A DNA stretch of 51,744 nt from Streptomyces sp. UNOB3_S3 (GCF_020740895.1 NZ_JAILXP010000006.1:1-51744); one strand, 5' to 3'; counted from the first letter of the stretch, positions 6,515-15,751 are shown. Notes: generated by a model from the letters alone, not told the origin. Program-made: numbers and translations.

Positions 6515-7586
6515 GCGGCGTCGGCTGGGCCGAGGGCGCCAGGGTGCCGCAGAGTTCGGCCGTCGTGGCGCCCGTGGCGTAGGGGTCGGTGCCCGCCGGG
6601 CCCTCCGTCGTGGCCTTCTGCCCCGCGAAGAGCGGGCGCAGGAAGGACGCGTCGTCGGCCGAGCAGGACTCCGGCCCGGCCTGCGTCTGGCTCTGCAGCA
6701 CCTGGACGTGGTGCTCCTGGAGGTCGTCGCGGTCGAAGCGGAAGCGCAGCATGCGCCGTACGACGAACAGCGAGACGTCCTCCGTGCCCGCCTTGGCGGC
6801 CGGGCGGAGGGCGTAGACGAACGTGTGGTCGGTGGAGACCTCCAGCGCGGCCGGGGACGCCTCCACGACCGTGAACGTGCCCTGGCTGCGGATGGTCCGG
6901 TCGGCGAGGGTCACCTGGCCCGGGTCGAAGCGGACCAGCCAGCCGGTGGCCGCGTGCTGCCCGTCGTCCGCGGGGCGGCTGAAGCTGCGGTCGAACTGCT
7001 CCAGCTGGGAGGGGGCGAGCAGCAGCCGTACGGACCGCTGGTTGCCGCCGACGAGGACGCCCGGGTCGAGCGCGGACTTGACCGTGTACTCCTTGGCCGT
7101 GGCGAGCGCGGCCATCACCAGGCTCTCGGAGAAATTCTGGGTGCGCCGTGCGGCCGGAAGGGTGACGCCCTCGGCTCCGTCGCGCAGCCGTGCGGCCGGG
7201 CCGTTGTCGAAGAGGTCCTTCGCGGCGGGGGCGCCGGGCACGGGATCGCGCGGGGCGAGGGGGACGAGGGCGATCCGCAGCGCCTCGGCCGCGGGCGGCT
7301 TCGGCTCCTTGTACGGGTGGCGCAGCCCCATGTAGACGGCGGTGCCGAAGGCGAGGGCGATCAGTATCACCAGCAGCAGCACCTGCCGGGAGGCGCTGAC
7401 GCGGGCCCAGGCGTGGCGGGTGCGGACGGCGGGGGCGTGGTCGTCCATCCGCTCGCGGGCGGAGAACTCCTGGAGGCGGGCAGCCCGGACGAACGATTCG
7501 TCGAACACGACGGATCGGTACTCCTCGTCGCCGCCTCCCTGGGGGCCTTCGGGCGTGCCCTCAGGGGGGTCTCCGGGCCCGTTCAT
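6504..7586 (-). CDS. SCO2583-like membrane protein of the spore-wall/mre neighbourhood
   Basis: A 360-residue protein with a cytoplasmic N-terminus, one membrane helix (about residues 66-88) and a roughly 270-residue extracytoplasmic domain that I cannot assign to a known fold. Two Cys near the C-terminus (ESCSADD and AELCGT) could form a disulfide. Residues 24-46 contain a motif (VVFDESFVRAARLQEFSARER) shared with the next gene. By position and architecture it matches S. coelicolor SCO2583. The ATG at 7584-7586 has only a weak Shine-Dalgarno. A strong sigma-E-like promoter (GGAAC-N16-CGTTTA) lies about 31 nt upstream, so envelope-stress control is likely. Confidence 0.8.
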   Translation of the reverse strand: MNGPGDPPEGTPEGPQGGGDEEYRSVVFDESFVRAARLQEFSARERMDDHAPAVRTRHAWARVSASRQVLLLVILIALAFGTAVYMGLRHPYKEPKPPAAEALRIALVPLAPRDPVPGAPAAKDLFDNGPAARLRDGAEGVTLPAARRTQNFSESLVMAALATAKEYTVKSALDPGVLVGGNQRSVRLLLAPSQLEQFDRSFSRPADDGQHAATGWLVRFDPGQVTLADRTIRSQGTFTVVEASPAALEVSTDHTFVYALRPAAKAGTEDVSLFVVRRMLRFRFDRDDLQEHHVQVLQSQTQAGPESCSADDASFLRPLFAGQKATTEGPAGTDPYATGATTAELCGTLAPSAQPTPPRR

Positions 7587-7616
7587 ATCTCAAGAGTAGG
7601 TCCGTGGCGGCTTCGG

Positions 7617-7643
7617 TAAACGCCCTGGTACACGACAAGTTCC
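7617..7643 (-). promoter_or_regulatory. Sigma-E-like ECF promoter for the SCO2583-like gene
   Basis: On the minus strand GGAAC (7643-7639) and CGTTTA (7622-7617) are separated by 16 nt. This fits the Streptomyces sigma-E-type pattern of GGAAC at -35 and CGT at -10. The predicted transcript would start about 23 nt before the ATG at 7586. Confidence 0.65.
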
Positions 7644-7815
7644 GAGGAAATTTCAAGGGGCCGGGCGGGGGACCCGAGCCTTGGCCAGGAATCCTGCGAT
7701 CGGTCACGGGATGACAGAAAGCGACTTCCAGGCGGCGGAAAATCACTTTCGGTGACCGGTTCGGCCCGGGAGCCGGACGGGGAGTCGGCCCGGGAGCCGC
7801 CCCTGGAACCGGGCG

Positions 7816-8427
7816 TCAGCGGGAGGGCGGCACGGCCGACGCCACGGGCGGCTCGGAGTCGGCCGAGACCGACGGCAGCGGCGCCCGCTGCTCCCCCACC
7901 GGGACGTCCACACCCGTGGTGGCGGGCGGCGGCGCCGGGCTCTGCCGGCTGCCCGAGGAGGCGCTCCGGTAGACGGCGGTGAAGGCGAGGGCGATCACGC
8001 CTATGCCCATGACGACGGCGAGCACCCAGGCCACCGGGCGGTGCCAGCGGGCGTGGCCCCGGTAGGGCCCGCGCACGGTGCCGTAGCGCCCGTAGGGGCC
8101 GTAGGCGTCGTCCGGGTCGAGGTCCCGGGCGAGGCCCTGCGGCCCGGCCGGGCGGCCGTGGTGGCCGACCGGGCCGCCGCGCGCGTCGTCGTACGGATCG
8201 TCGTCGGCGGAGCCGCCCCCGGGCCGGGAGCGCGCGGCGTCGGCGTCGGCACGGGCCCGGTCGGCGGCGAGCAGCCGCTCGACCGCGGAGGGTTCGTGGA
8301 TCGTCGCGGACCGCACGAACTCCTCGTCGAAGACCGTGGAGGCGAACGGGTCGTCCGCACCCCCACGGCGGTGGCTGTCGGGCTCCTCGCCGTCCGGGAA
8401 CGGCTTGCCCCCCACGTCGTCCGGCAC
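7816..8427 (-). CDS. SCO2584-like spore-wall biosynthesis membrane protein
   Basis: A 203-residue protein. Residues 1-131 are cytoplasmic and rich in Asp/Gly/Arg, with the motif TVFDEEFVRSATIHEPSAVE at about 31-50. One helix spans about 132-153, and a short Pro/Ser/Val-rich outer tail follows. By position and layout it matches SCO2584 of S. coelicolor, which I recall as a two-hybrid partner of Mre proteins in the spore-wall synthesising complex. The start is GTG at 8425-8427. A TACGCT hexamer ends 6 nt before it, which suggests a leaderless message. The motif shared with the downstream SCO2583-like protein implies a common cytoplasmic partner. Confidence 0.8.
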   Translation of the reverse strand: MPDDVGGKPFPDGEEPDSHRRGGADDPFASTVFDEEFVRSATIHEPSAVERLLAADRARADADAARSRPGGGSADDDPYDDARGGPVGHHGRPAGPQGLARDLDPDDAYGPYGRYGTVRGPYRGHARWHRPVAWVLAVVMGIGVIALAFTAVYRSASSGSRQSPAPPPATTGVDVPVGEQRAPLPSVSADSEPPVASAVPPSR

Positions 8428-8433
8428 CCGTCC

Positions 8434-8439
8434 AGCGTA
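8434..8439 (-). promoter_or_regulatory. -10 element giving a leaderless SCO2584-like mRNA
   Basis: On the minus strand TACGCT (TANNNT type) is followed by 6 nt and the GTG start at 8427. This spacing places the transcription start at the GTG. There is no convincing -35 box and no clear Shine-Dalgarno. Confidence 0.45.
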
Positions 8440-8542
8440 GACCCGAACCGGTCAATCCGCGCGGCCGGTACGGGAATTCGGCCCGCCGGGGCCCGCGGCG
8501 AGACCACCGTGACGGGCCGCCCGGACCGGCCGCCGGGAGCGG

Positions 8543-9841
8543 CTAGCGCACGTGGCCGTCGCCCGTGACGATGTACTTCGTCGACGTCAGCTCGGGCAGC
8601 CCCATCGGGCCGCGCGCGTGGAGCTTCTGCGTGGAGATGCCGATCTCGGCGCCGAAACCGAACTGGCCTCCGTCGGTGAACCGGGTCGAGGCGTTGACCG
8701 CGACCGTGGTGGAGTCCACCAGCTGGGTGAAGCGGCGGGCCGCGGCCTGGGAGGTGGTCACGATCGCCTCGGTGTGCCCGGAGGTCCACAGCCGGATGTG
8801 GCGCACGGCCGCGTCCAGGTCGTCCACCACGGCGGCGGCGATGTCGTACGAGAGGTACTCGGTCTCCCAGTCCTCGGCCGTCGCGGGCACGACCGTGGCC
8901 GGGGAGCCCTTCGCCAGCTCCAGCACCCGCTCGTCGCCGTGGACGGTCACACCCGCCTCCGCCAGCGCCTCCAGGGCGCGCGGCAGGAAGCGCTCGGCGA
9001 TGTCCCGGTGCACCAGCAGGGTCTCGGCGGCGTTGCAGACGCTGACGCGGCTGGCCTTGGAGTTGACGAGGATGTCCACGGCCATGTCCAGGTCGGCCTC
9101 GGCGTCGACGTACACATGGCAGTTGCCCGTGCCCGTCTCGATCACCGGGACGGTCGACTCCTCGACGACCGTCCGGATCAGGGAGGCGCCGCCGCGCGGG
9201 ATGAGCACGTCGACCATGCCCCGGGCGCGCATCAACTCCCGTACGGAGTCCCGGCTCTCGCCCGGCACCAGCTGCACCGCGTCGGCCGGCAGCCCGGCGC
9301 CGCCCACGGCGTCGCGGATCACCCGCACCAGGGCGGTGTTGGAGGCGTACGCGGAGGACGAGCCGCGCAGCAGCACGGCGTTGCCGGACTTCAGGCACAG
9401 GGCCGCGGCGTCGACCGTCACGTTCGGCCGGGCCTCGTAGATGATGCCGACGACGCCGAGCGGCACCCGCACCTGGCGCAGGTCGATGCCGTTGGGCAGC
9501 GTGGAGCCGCGTACGACCTCGCCCACCGGGTCGGGCAGCGCCACGACGTCCCGGACGTCCTTGGCGATGGCCCGCACCCGATCGGGGGTGAGGGTGAGCC
9601 GGTCGACCACGCTCTCGCTCGTGCCGGCGGCCCGGGCCTTCTCGACGTCCTCGGCGTTGGCCTCGACGATCTCGCGGGTGCGGACCTCCAGCGCGTCGGC
9701 GATCGCCAGCAGCGCCTCGTCCTTCACCGAGCGCGGCAGTGGCGCGAGCTCGGCGGCCGCGGCACGGGCACGGTAGGCGGCTCGCAGCACCGGGGACTGC
9801 GGCATGGGGTCGGCGAGGGGGGAGGGGAAAACGCTGCTCAT
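8543..9841 (-). CDS. proA: Glutamate-5-semialdehyde dehydrogenase (gamma-glutamyl phosphate reductase)
   Basis: A 432-residue aldehyde-dehydrogenase-fold enzyme for the second step of proline synthesis: NADPH-dependent reduction of gamma-glutamyl phosphate. [14 protein letters not shown] and the glycine-rich [10 protein letters not shown] are family signatures. The catalytic cysteine is in [13 protein letters not shown], and the C-terminal [21 protein letters not shown] completes the family pattern. Full length. ATG is at 9839-9841. proB lies upstream on the same strand with one unknown gene between them. Confidence 0.97.
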   Translation of the reverse strand: MSSVFPSPLADPMPQSPVLRAAYRARAAAAELAPLPRSVKDEALLAIADALEVRTREIVEANAEDVEKARAAGTSESVVDRLTLTPDRVRAIAKDVRDVVALPDPVGEVVRGSTLPNGIDLRQVRVPLGVVGIIYEARPNVTVDAAALCLKSGNAVLLRGSSSAYASNTALVRVIRDAVGGAGLPADAVQLVPGESRDSVRELMRARGMVDVLIPRGGASLIRTVVEESTVPVIETGTGNCHVYVDAEADLDMAVDILVNSKASRVSVCNAAETLLVHRDIAERFLPRALEALAEAGVTVHGDERVLELAKGSPATVVPATAEDWETEYLSYDIAAAVVDDLDAAVRHIRLWTSGHTEAIVTTSQAAARRFTQLVDSTTVAVNASTRFTDGGQFGFGAEIGISTQKLHARGPMGLPELTSTKYIVTGDGHVR

Positions 9842-9966
9842 GGCCGCAGCCTAACCGCGGGCGGGCCGCGACCACCCGGAATTCCACACTCCGGGACGGC
9901 CGCGACCACGCGGACCCCTGGAGGATCAGCGGCGATCGCCCCGCCGACGGCCGTCAGGGGCGGCGG

Positions 9967-10461
9967 TCAGAAGGGGTGCACCCCGACCGGGGTGGCAGGC
10001 AGCGGGCCGTAGCCCTCGGCGACCCGCTGGTGATACGTCTCACGGTCGATGACCTCCAGGCCGACGATCTCCCACGGCGGCAGCCGGGCCGTGGAACGGT
10101 GCTCGCCCCACAGCCGCAGTGCCACGGCCGCCGCGTCGTGCAGGTCGCGCGCCTCCTCCCAGTAGCGGATCTCGGCGTGGTCGTTGGCGTAGCGGCTGGT
10201 CAGCAGGAACGGGTGGTCGTGGGCGAGCTGCTCCAGCGCCCGCCGGACCTCCCCGAGCGGCGCCTCGGTGCCCGAGACGCTGAGGGTGATGTGCCACAGC
10301 CGCGAGGGCGCGCCGCCGCCGGCACCCTCGGCCCTCTCCCCCGCCCTCTCCCCAGTCCTGTCGTCCGTCCCGGCCGGCCCGGCCATCCCGGCCGTCCCGA
10401 CGCTGGTCAGTGTCCGCCCAGCCGTCCCTCGGGGCAGCGCCCCCGGGCGCCCTCGTCTCAC
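9967..10461 (-). CDS. Conserved hypothetical protein between proA and proB
   Basis: A 164-residue protein. The first 50 residues are Arg/Gly-rich and poorly conserved in character. The remainder looks like a compact alpha/beta domain: SRLWHITLSVSG, then HDHPFLLTSRYANDHAEIRY, then a Trp/Arg-rich end. I do not recognise a family. The start GTG (10459-10461) is supported by AGGAGG six bases upstream; an alternative ATG at 10384-10386 lacks such a site. The proA-x-proB position is shared with S. coelicolor as I recall it (SCO2586), but a link to proline metabolism is only contextual. Confidence 0.68.
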   Translation of the reverse strand: MRRGRPGALPRGTAGRTLTSVGTAGMAGPAGTDDRTGERAGERAEGAGGGAPSRLWHITLSVSGTEAPLGEVRRALEQLAHDHPFLLTSRYANDHAEIRYWEEARDLHDAAAVALRLWGEHRSTARLPPWEIVGLEVIDRETYHQRVAEGYGPLPATPVGVHPF

Positions 10462-10687
10462 CGGCGGCCTCCTGTTGCTCGCCGCTCCGCGCGCGTGCGG
10501 CGGAGCCGTGTGGTGCCGTGGGGCCGCCCGTCGACGACGGCCCCGTGTATCAAAGTTGACCAGTCGGCGGGCGGCCGCGTGACGGTTTTACGGAAAGGGT
10601 CCATGGAAAGGCTGGACTTACCGGACCCCTCTCTTCCGTGGTTAACGCCCGTCAGTGACACGGCATTCGCGACCGGGAGCGCGGCGC

Positions 10688-11842
10688 TCAGGCGCGCAGC
10701 ACGACCAGGTCGTCGCGGTGCACGACCTCGCGCTCGTAGCCCGGGCCCAGTTCGCGCGCCAGGTCGCGGGTGGAGCGGCCCAGCAACTGGGGGATCTCCC
10801 CGGCGTCGTAGGTCACCAGCCCGCGCGCCACGGCCCGGCCCTCGGGGTCCCGCAGCTCGACCGGGTCGCCCGCGCTGAACTCGCCCTCGACCGCCGCGAT
10901 GCCCGCCGGCAGCAGCGAGCCGGTGCCCTCGACGACGGCCCGCACGGCCCCCTCGTCCAGGGTCAGCGCGCCCCGCGGCGTGGAGGCGTGCGCGAGCCAC
11001 AGCAGCCGGTCGGCGGAGCGGCGGCCGGTGCGGTGGAAGTACGTGCCGGTGGAGCGCCCGCGCAGGGCGTCGGCGGCCTGGCTGGCGGAGGTGAGGACCA
11101 CGGGGATGCCGGCCGCGGCGGCGATCCGGGCGGCCTCGACCTTGGTGACCATGCCACCGGTGCCCACGCCGGCCTTGCCCGCGCTGCCGATGGAGATCCC
11201 CTCCAGGTCCTTCTCGCCCGCGACCTCGGCGATCCGGGAGGTGCCCGGGATGCTGGGGTCGCCGTCGTACAGACCGTCGACGTCCGAGAGCAGGACGAGC
11301 AGATCGGCCCGGACCAGATGCGCGACGAGCGCCGCCAGCCGGTCGTTGTCGCCGAAGCGGATCTCGTCCGTGGCGACGGTGTCGTTCTCGTTGACGACGG
11401 GCACCGCGCCCATGGCCAGCAGCTGGTCCAGCGTCCGGCGGGCGTTGCGGTAGTGCGCCCGGCGGCTGGTGTCGTCCGTGGTCAGCAGCACCTGGCCGAC
11501 CCGGCGCCCGTAGCGGGCGAAGGAGGCCGTGTAGCGGGCGACCAGCAGCCCCTGGCCGACGCTGGCCGCGGCCTGCTGGCGGGCCAGGTCGCGGGGGCGC
11601 CGGTCGAGGCCCAGCGGGGCCAGGCCGGCGGCGATGGCACCGGAGGAGACGAGGACTATCTCCTTCTCGCCCGCGCCCCGCGCGGCCAGGGTCTTGGCCA
11701 GAGCATCGACGAGCGCGTCAACCCGGTCCGCGTCCAGTCCCCCGCCCGCGGTGGTGAGTGAGGAGGACCCCACCTTGACCACGATCCTGCGGGCCGCGAC
11801 GACCTCCCGCCGGACCTCCTCCGGCTGCTCTGCCCCAGTCAA
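10688..11842 (-). CDS. proB: Glutamate 5-kinase
   Basis: A 384-residue enzyme that phosphorylates glutamate in the first, proline-inhibited step of proline synthesis. The amino-acid-kinase domain shows RIVVKVGSSSLT, IVLVSSGAIAAG, VPVVNENDTVATDEIRFGDN and GTGGMVTKVEAA. The last 100 residues form a PUA domain (GPGYEREVVHRDDLVVL). The start is uncertain. The frame is open to 11974, but the upstream codons look non-coding. TTG at 11840-11842 is the only plausible start between an AGGGG site and the kinase domain, although its spacing (about 12 nt) is long. Confidence 0.95.
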   Translation of the reverse strand: MTGAEQPEEVRREVVAARRIVVKVGSSSLTTAGGGLDADRVDALVDALAKTLAARGAGEKEIVLVSSGAIAAGLAPLGLDRRPRDLARQQAAASVGQGLLVARYTASFARYGRRVGQVLLTTDDTSRRAHYRNARRTLDQLLAMGAVPVVNENDTVATDEIRFGDNDRLAALVAHLVRADLLVLLSDVDGLYDGDPSIPGTSRIAEVAGEKDLEGISIGSAGKAGVGTGGMVTKVEAARIAAAAGIPVVLTSASQAADALRGRSTGTYFHRTGRRSADRLLWLAHASTPRGALTLDEGAVRAVVEGTGSLLPAGIAAVEGEFSAGDPVELRDPEGRAVARGLVTYDAGEIPQLLGRSTRDLARELGPGYEREVVHRDDLVVLRA

Positions 11843-12081
11843 CGTACGTACACCCCTGTGATCACCGATGCTCCGCCGGTCGGCGGACTGTTCCGGACCC
11901 GCAAATCTACCGTCTGACGATTGCGTCCGTTCGCCGCCGTTTTGGGCTGATCGGCCGGATGGAAGATTGCCCACCGGCCTGCCACCGTCATACGGTCTGT
12001 CACCGACCGTTCACCCCACAGTGCTCACCAGAGATCCACAACGGTCCCTCCCCCCCACGCACTCGTGCCAGGAGCCTTCCC

Positions 12082-14136
12082 GTGCCCTCTGCCGGAACAG
12101 CCTCCCGCCGGGCGGCGCAGCTCGCGGCGCTGCTCTCGATGCTGGCCCTCTTCGTCGCCCAGCTCGTCGGCGCCCTCCTGCCGGACGTCCCGCTGCTGAT
12201 CTCCTCCTCGGCGGCCGCCCTCGGGCTCGATCTCCTCCTCCAGCACCGCGACCCGGGGCTGGTCGCCGTGCTCGGCAAGATCCGCTTCGATGTCATGGTC
12301 CGGCAGCTGCAACGCGACATGCTGATCCTCCTCGGCCTGCTGCGCCTGGGCGGCGACGACGCGCCCCGCGACTACGCCCCCGTCGTCGCGGGGCTGGTCC
12401 TCTTCTACGGCGCCCACCTCGCCTGCCAGGTCACCGCGATCCTCGTCCGCCGCCACCGCACCCTGCCCTTCCTCACCCGGAACATCGACACCACCGGGCT
12501 GCGGCTGACCTCCGCGCCGCCGCGGCTGCTGGCCCGTCAGCACGGCCGCCGGCTGCTGCGCTTCGCCGTCCCCGCCACGGCCGGGATGCTGACGGCCGCC
12601 GCCACCGGGGAGGAGTTCTGGGCCGCCGCCGGCGTCAGCGCCTCGCTCGCCTGCGCGCTCGGCGGCACGGCGTACCTGGCGGGCTGGCTGCGCCCGGGGA
12701 ACCGGCCGGTCGACGAGGCACGGGCGCTGGAGTGGCTGGACCGGTGGCTGGCCGACTACCGCCCCACCGTCGGGATGTACTTCTCCGGCGGGACGACCTC
12801 GGCGTACCAGGCGAACATGTGGCTCTCCACGCTGGGCGCGCTGGACGGCAATCCGCTGATCGTGCTGCGCGAGCGGTTCATGATGCAGAAGATCGAGGCC
12901 ACCGACGTGCCCGTGCTCTGCATCCCCAAGGTCGTCCATCTGATGGCCCTGGAGAAGTCCTCGCTGAAGATGATGTTCCACCCGGCCAACTCCGGTAAGA
13001 CCTCACAGGTCCTGCGCATGCCGTCCATCAAGCACGCCTTCGTCAACCACGGCGAGAGCGACAAGCTCTCCAGCTGCAACCCCTACGCGAAGGCCTACGA
13101 CGAGGTCTGGGTCGCGGGCCCCGCCGCCCGGGAGCGCTACCAGCTCGCCGACATCGGCGTGGAGGACAAGGACGTCGTCGAGGTGGGCCGCCCGCAGCTG
13201 GCGCCGATCGCGCCGGCCGCCGGCCGCGCGCCCGCCGGGCCGTACCTGACCGTGCTCTACGCCCCCACGTGGGAGGGCTGGGACGGCAACCCCGGCAATA
13301 CGTCGGTCGTGCTCGCCGGGGAGGACATCGTGCGCGCCCTGCTCGCCGACCCCGGTGTGCGCCTGCTGTACAAACCGCACCCCATGACCGGCTCCGTCGA
13401 CCCGCGCGCGGGCCGCGCCGACCAGCGGATCCAGGCGCTGATCCACCGGGCCGCCGCCGAACGGTCCGGCGCCCGCCCGGGCCCGGAGGCGGCCGCCCGG
13501 CTCGCCCGCCGCACGGCCGAGCTGGACCGGCTCACCACCTGCGACTTCCACGACAGCGCGGACGAGGTCGAGCGGATGCTGCTCCAGGCCACGCCGGAGA
13601 AGGGCCGCGCCGAGGCCGTCGAGGCCGCCACGGCCGCCTGGGAGGCGGCGTACTGGGCGTCGCTGCCGGAGTGGGAGCACCAGGTCGTCACCGACACCCG
13701 TCCCTCGCTCTTCAGCTGCTTCAACCGCTCCGATCTGCTGATCAGCGATGTCTCCAGCGTCGTGTCCGACTATCTGATCAGCGAGAAGCCCTATGCGGTC
13801 GCGAATACGAGCGGGCTGACGGAGGAGGAGTTCCGGACGGTCTTCCCCACCGTCGGGGCGGCCACGATCCTCACCCCCGGCGCCGAGGGCGTCCCCGCGC
13901 TCCTCGCGGCCGTCCGCGACCCCGCCCTCGACCGGCTGACGGCGGCACGCGCGGAGCTGAAGGTCCGGCTGCTCGGCCCGGCCGACCCGCCCTCGCTCGT
14001 CCGCTTCAACGAGGCGGCGCTGGCGCTGGCCACGAAGTCGGACGAGCGCCGGGCCCGGATGGAGGCCCGCGCCTCGGAGATCCCGGCCCCGCGCATCGCC
14101 GCCGCGGAGGAGGCGGACGCCCGCCGGGGCGGCTGA
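12082..14136 (+). CDS. Membrane-linked CDP-glycerol glycerophosphotransferase (TagF-like)
   Basis: A 684-residue protein. About 200 N-terminal residues hold several hydrophobic segments. The rest is a TagF-type GT-B domain with FVNHGESDK, LYAPTWEGW, LLYKPHPMT and SDLLISDVSSVVSDYLIS. These correspond to the catalytic His, the nucleotide-binding KPHP and the SS motif of poly(glycerol-phosphate) polymerases. It probably builds an anionic glycopolymer of the envelope; the exact acceptor is unknown. GTG at 12082 follows AGGAG by 8 nt. It is divergent from proB. By position it matches SCO2590. A glycopolymer polymerase and an LCP ligase-type gene in one neighbourhood could form a synthesis-attachment pair. 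Confidence 0.86.
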   Translation: MPSAGTASRRAAQLAALLSMLALFVAQLVGALLPDVPLLISSSAAALGLDLLLQHRDPGLVAVLGKIRFDVMVRQLQRDMLILLGLLRLGGDDAPRDYAPVVAGLVLFYGAHLACQVTAILVRRHRTLPFLTRNIDTTGLRLTSAPPRLLARQHGRRLLRFAVPATAGMLTAAATGEEFWAAAGVSASLACALGGTAYLAGWLRPGNRPVDEARALEWLDRWLADYRPTVGMYFSGGTTSAYQANMWLSTLGALDGNPLIVLRERFMMQKIEATDVPVLCIPKVVHLMALEKSSLKMMFHPANSGKTSQVLRMPSIKHAFVNHGESDKLSSCNPYAKAYDEVWVAGPAARERYQLADIGVEDKDVVEVGRPQLAPIAPAAGRAPAGPYLTVLYAPTWEGWDGNPGNTSVVLAGEDIVRALLADPGVRLLYKPHPMTGSVDPRAGRADQRIQALIHRAAAERSGARPGPEAAARLARRTAELDRLTTCDFHDSADEVERMLLQATPEKGRAEAVEAATAAWEAAYWASLPEWEHQVVTDTRPSLFSCFNRSDLLISDVSSVVSDYLISEKPYAVANTSGLTEEEFRTVFPTVGAATILTPGAEGVPALLAAVRDPALDRLTAARAELKVRLLGPADPPSLVRFNEAALALATKSDERRARMEARASEIPAPRIAAAEEADARRGG

Positions 14137-14145
14137 GGTTCCTTC

Positions 14146-14238
14146 CCGGGGCTCCGCCCCGGACCCCGCTCCTCAAACGCCGGAGGGGCTGGATAGATCC
14201 AGCCCCCTGGGGGCACCTCCCAGCGGTAGCTGGGGGAG
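14146..14238. repeat. Composite three-hairpin intergenic repeat of Streptomyces type
   Basis: Three successive inverted repeats: CCGGGGC/GCCCCGG (14146-14152/14156-14162), GGGGCTGGA/TCCAGCCCC (14185-14193/14198-14206) and CTCCCAGC/GCTGGGGGAG (14217-14224/14229-14238). The text around them (CTCCTCAAACGCCGGAGGGG and GGGGGCACCTCCCAGC) is of a kind I recall recurring between genes in Streptomyces genomes. It separates the convergent TagF-like and obg genes and should terminate both. Confidence 0.75.
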
Positions 14239-14252
14239 TTTGAAAGCAAGGT

Positions 14253-15692
14253 TTAAGCAAACGGGTCGAAGCCCTCGTACTCCTGGTCCGACTCGTCGCG
14301 CTCCGCCTGCTTGTCGCGGCGGCGCTGCGCGGCCGGGCGCGGGGCCTCGAAGCGGTGGTCCTCACCGCGGCGGCCCAGCATCTCGGCGCCGGCGGCCATC
14401 GTCGGCTCCCAGTCGAAGACGACCGCGTTCTCCTCGGGGCCGATGGCCACGCCGTCGCCCGCCCGGGCACCGGCCTTCATCAGCTCCTCCTCGACACCGA
14501 GGCGGTTGAGGCGGTCGGCCAGGTAGCCCACGGCCTCGTCGTTGTTGAAGTCGGTCTGGCGCACCCAGCGCTCCGGCTTCTCGCCGCGCACCCGGTACAG
14601 ACCGTCCTCCTCCAGGACGACCGTGAAGCCCGCGTCGTCGACGGCCTTCGGGCGGATGACGACGCGGGTCGCCTCCTCCTTCGGCTTCGCCGCGCGCGCC
14701 TGCCCGACGATGTCGGCCAGCGCGTAGGAGAGCTCCTTCAGGCCCAGGCGGGAGACGGCCGAGACCTCGAAGACGCGGTAGCCGCGGGCCTCCAGGTCGG
14801 GGCGGACCATCTCGGCCAGGTCCAGGCCGTCGGGGATGTCGACCTTGTTGAGGACGACGAGACGCGGCCGGTTCTCGAGACCGCCGTACTCCTTGAGCTC
14901 GGCCTCGATGACGTCGAGGTCGCTCAGCGGGTCGCGCTCGGACTCCAGCGTCGCGGTGTCGAGGACGTGCACCAGCACCGAGCAGCGCTCGACGTGGCGC
15001 AGGAACTCCAGGCCCAGGCCCTTGCCCTGGCTGGCGCCGGGGATCAGGCCGGGGACGTCGGCGATGGTGTAGACCGTCGCGCCGGCGGTGACCACGCCCA
15101 GGTTGGGCACGAGGGTGGTGAAGGGGTAGTCCGCGATCTTCGGCTTGGCCGCGGAGAGCACCGAGATCAGCGAGGACTTGCCCGCGCTCGGGTAGCCCAC
15201 CAGGGCGACGTCGGCGACGGTCTTGAGCTCCAGGACGATGTCCTGGTCGTCGCCCGGCTCGCCCAGCAGCGCGAAGCCCGGGGCCTTGCGGCGGGCCGAG
15301 GCCAGCGCGGCGTTGCCGAGGCCGCCGCGGCCGCCCTGGGCGGCGATGTAGGTGGTGCCCTGGCCGACGAGGTCCGCGAGGACGTTGCCGCGCTTGTCGA
15401 GGACGACCGTGCCGTCCGGCACCGGCAGGACCAGGTCCGTGCCGTCCTTGCCGGAGCGGTTGCCGCCCTCGCCGGGCTTGCCGTTGGTGGCCTTGCGGTG
15501 CGGGCTGTGGTGGTAGTCCAGAAGCGTCGTGACGGACTGGTCGACGACCAGCGTCACATCACCGCCACGGCCGCCGTTGCCGCCGTCGGGGCCACCGAGG
15601 GGCTTGAACTTCTCGCGATGCACGGAGGCGCAGCCGTGGCCTCCGTTACCCGCGGCGACGTGCAGCTCGACGCGGTCCACGAAGGTGGTCAT
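14253..15692 (-). CDS. obg: GTPase Obg (CgtA), 50S assembly and differentiation control
   Basis: A 479-residue GTPase. The glycine-rich Obg fold covers about residues 1-158 ([14 protein letters not shown] and others). The G domain begins at the P-loop GYPSAGKSS (166-174) and continues with [12 protein letters not shown] and [12 protein letters not shown]-terminal OCT domain ([16 protein letters not shown] region) and an acidic tail follow. Obg aids late 50S assembly; in S. coelicolor it is known to affect the onset of aerial mycelium. The ATG is preceded by TGGAGG about 9 nt upstream. A strong hairpin separates it from rpmA, so obg probably also has its own promoter in 15693-15750. Confidence 0.98.
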   Translation of the reverse strand: MTTFVDRVELHVAAGNGGHGCASVHREKFKPLGGPDGGNGGRGGDVTLVVDQSVTTLLDYHHSPHRKATNGKPGEGGNRSGKDGTDLVLPVPDGTVVLDKRGNVLADLVGQGTTYIAAQGGRGGLGNAALASARRKAPGFALLGEPGDDQDIVLELKTVADVALVGYPSAGKSSLISVLSAAKPKIADYPFTTLVPNLGVVTAGATVYTIADVPGLIPGASQGKGLGLEFLRHVERCSVLVHVLDTATLESERDPLSDLDVIEAELKEYGGLENRPRLVVLNKVDIPDGLDLAEMVRPDLEARGYRVFEVSAVSRLGLKELSYALADIVGQARAAKPKEEATRVVIRPKAVDDAGFTVVLEEDGLYRVRGEKPERWVRQTDFNNDEAVGYLADRLNRLGVEEELMKAGARAGDGVAIGPEENAVVFDWEPTMAAGAEMLGRRGEDHRFEAPRPAAQRRRDKQAERDESDQEYEGFDPFA

Positions 15693-15751
15693 AGCGGGGT
15701 GCCTCCAGATACGCAGATAAGTGCGGGAATGTCTCTGTTGTAACGCGACAA

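Noticed and set aside
9859-9915. Two copies of GGCCGCGACCAC in the proA upstream gap
   Set aside because: Short, GC-rich and only two copies; expected by chance at this composition.
10458-10613. A 48-codon minus-strand ORF (starting MDPFRKTVTRPPADWS) ending on the start of the unknown gene between proB and proA
   Set aside because: The GTGA overlap is attractive, but there is no Shine-Dalgarno and the C-terminal half is Arg-rich noise typical of GC-rich leaders.
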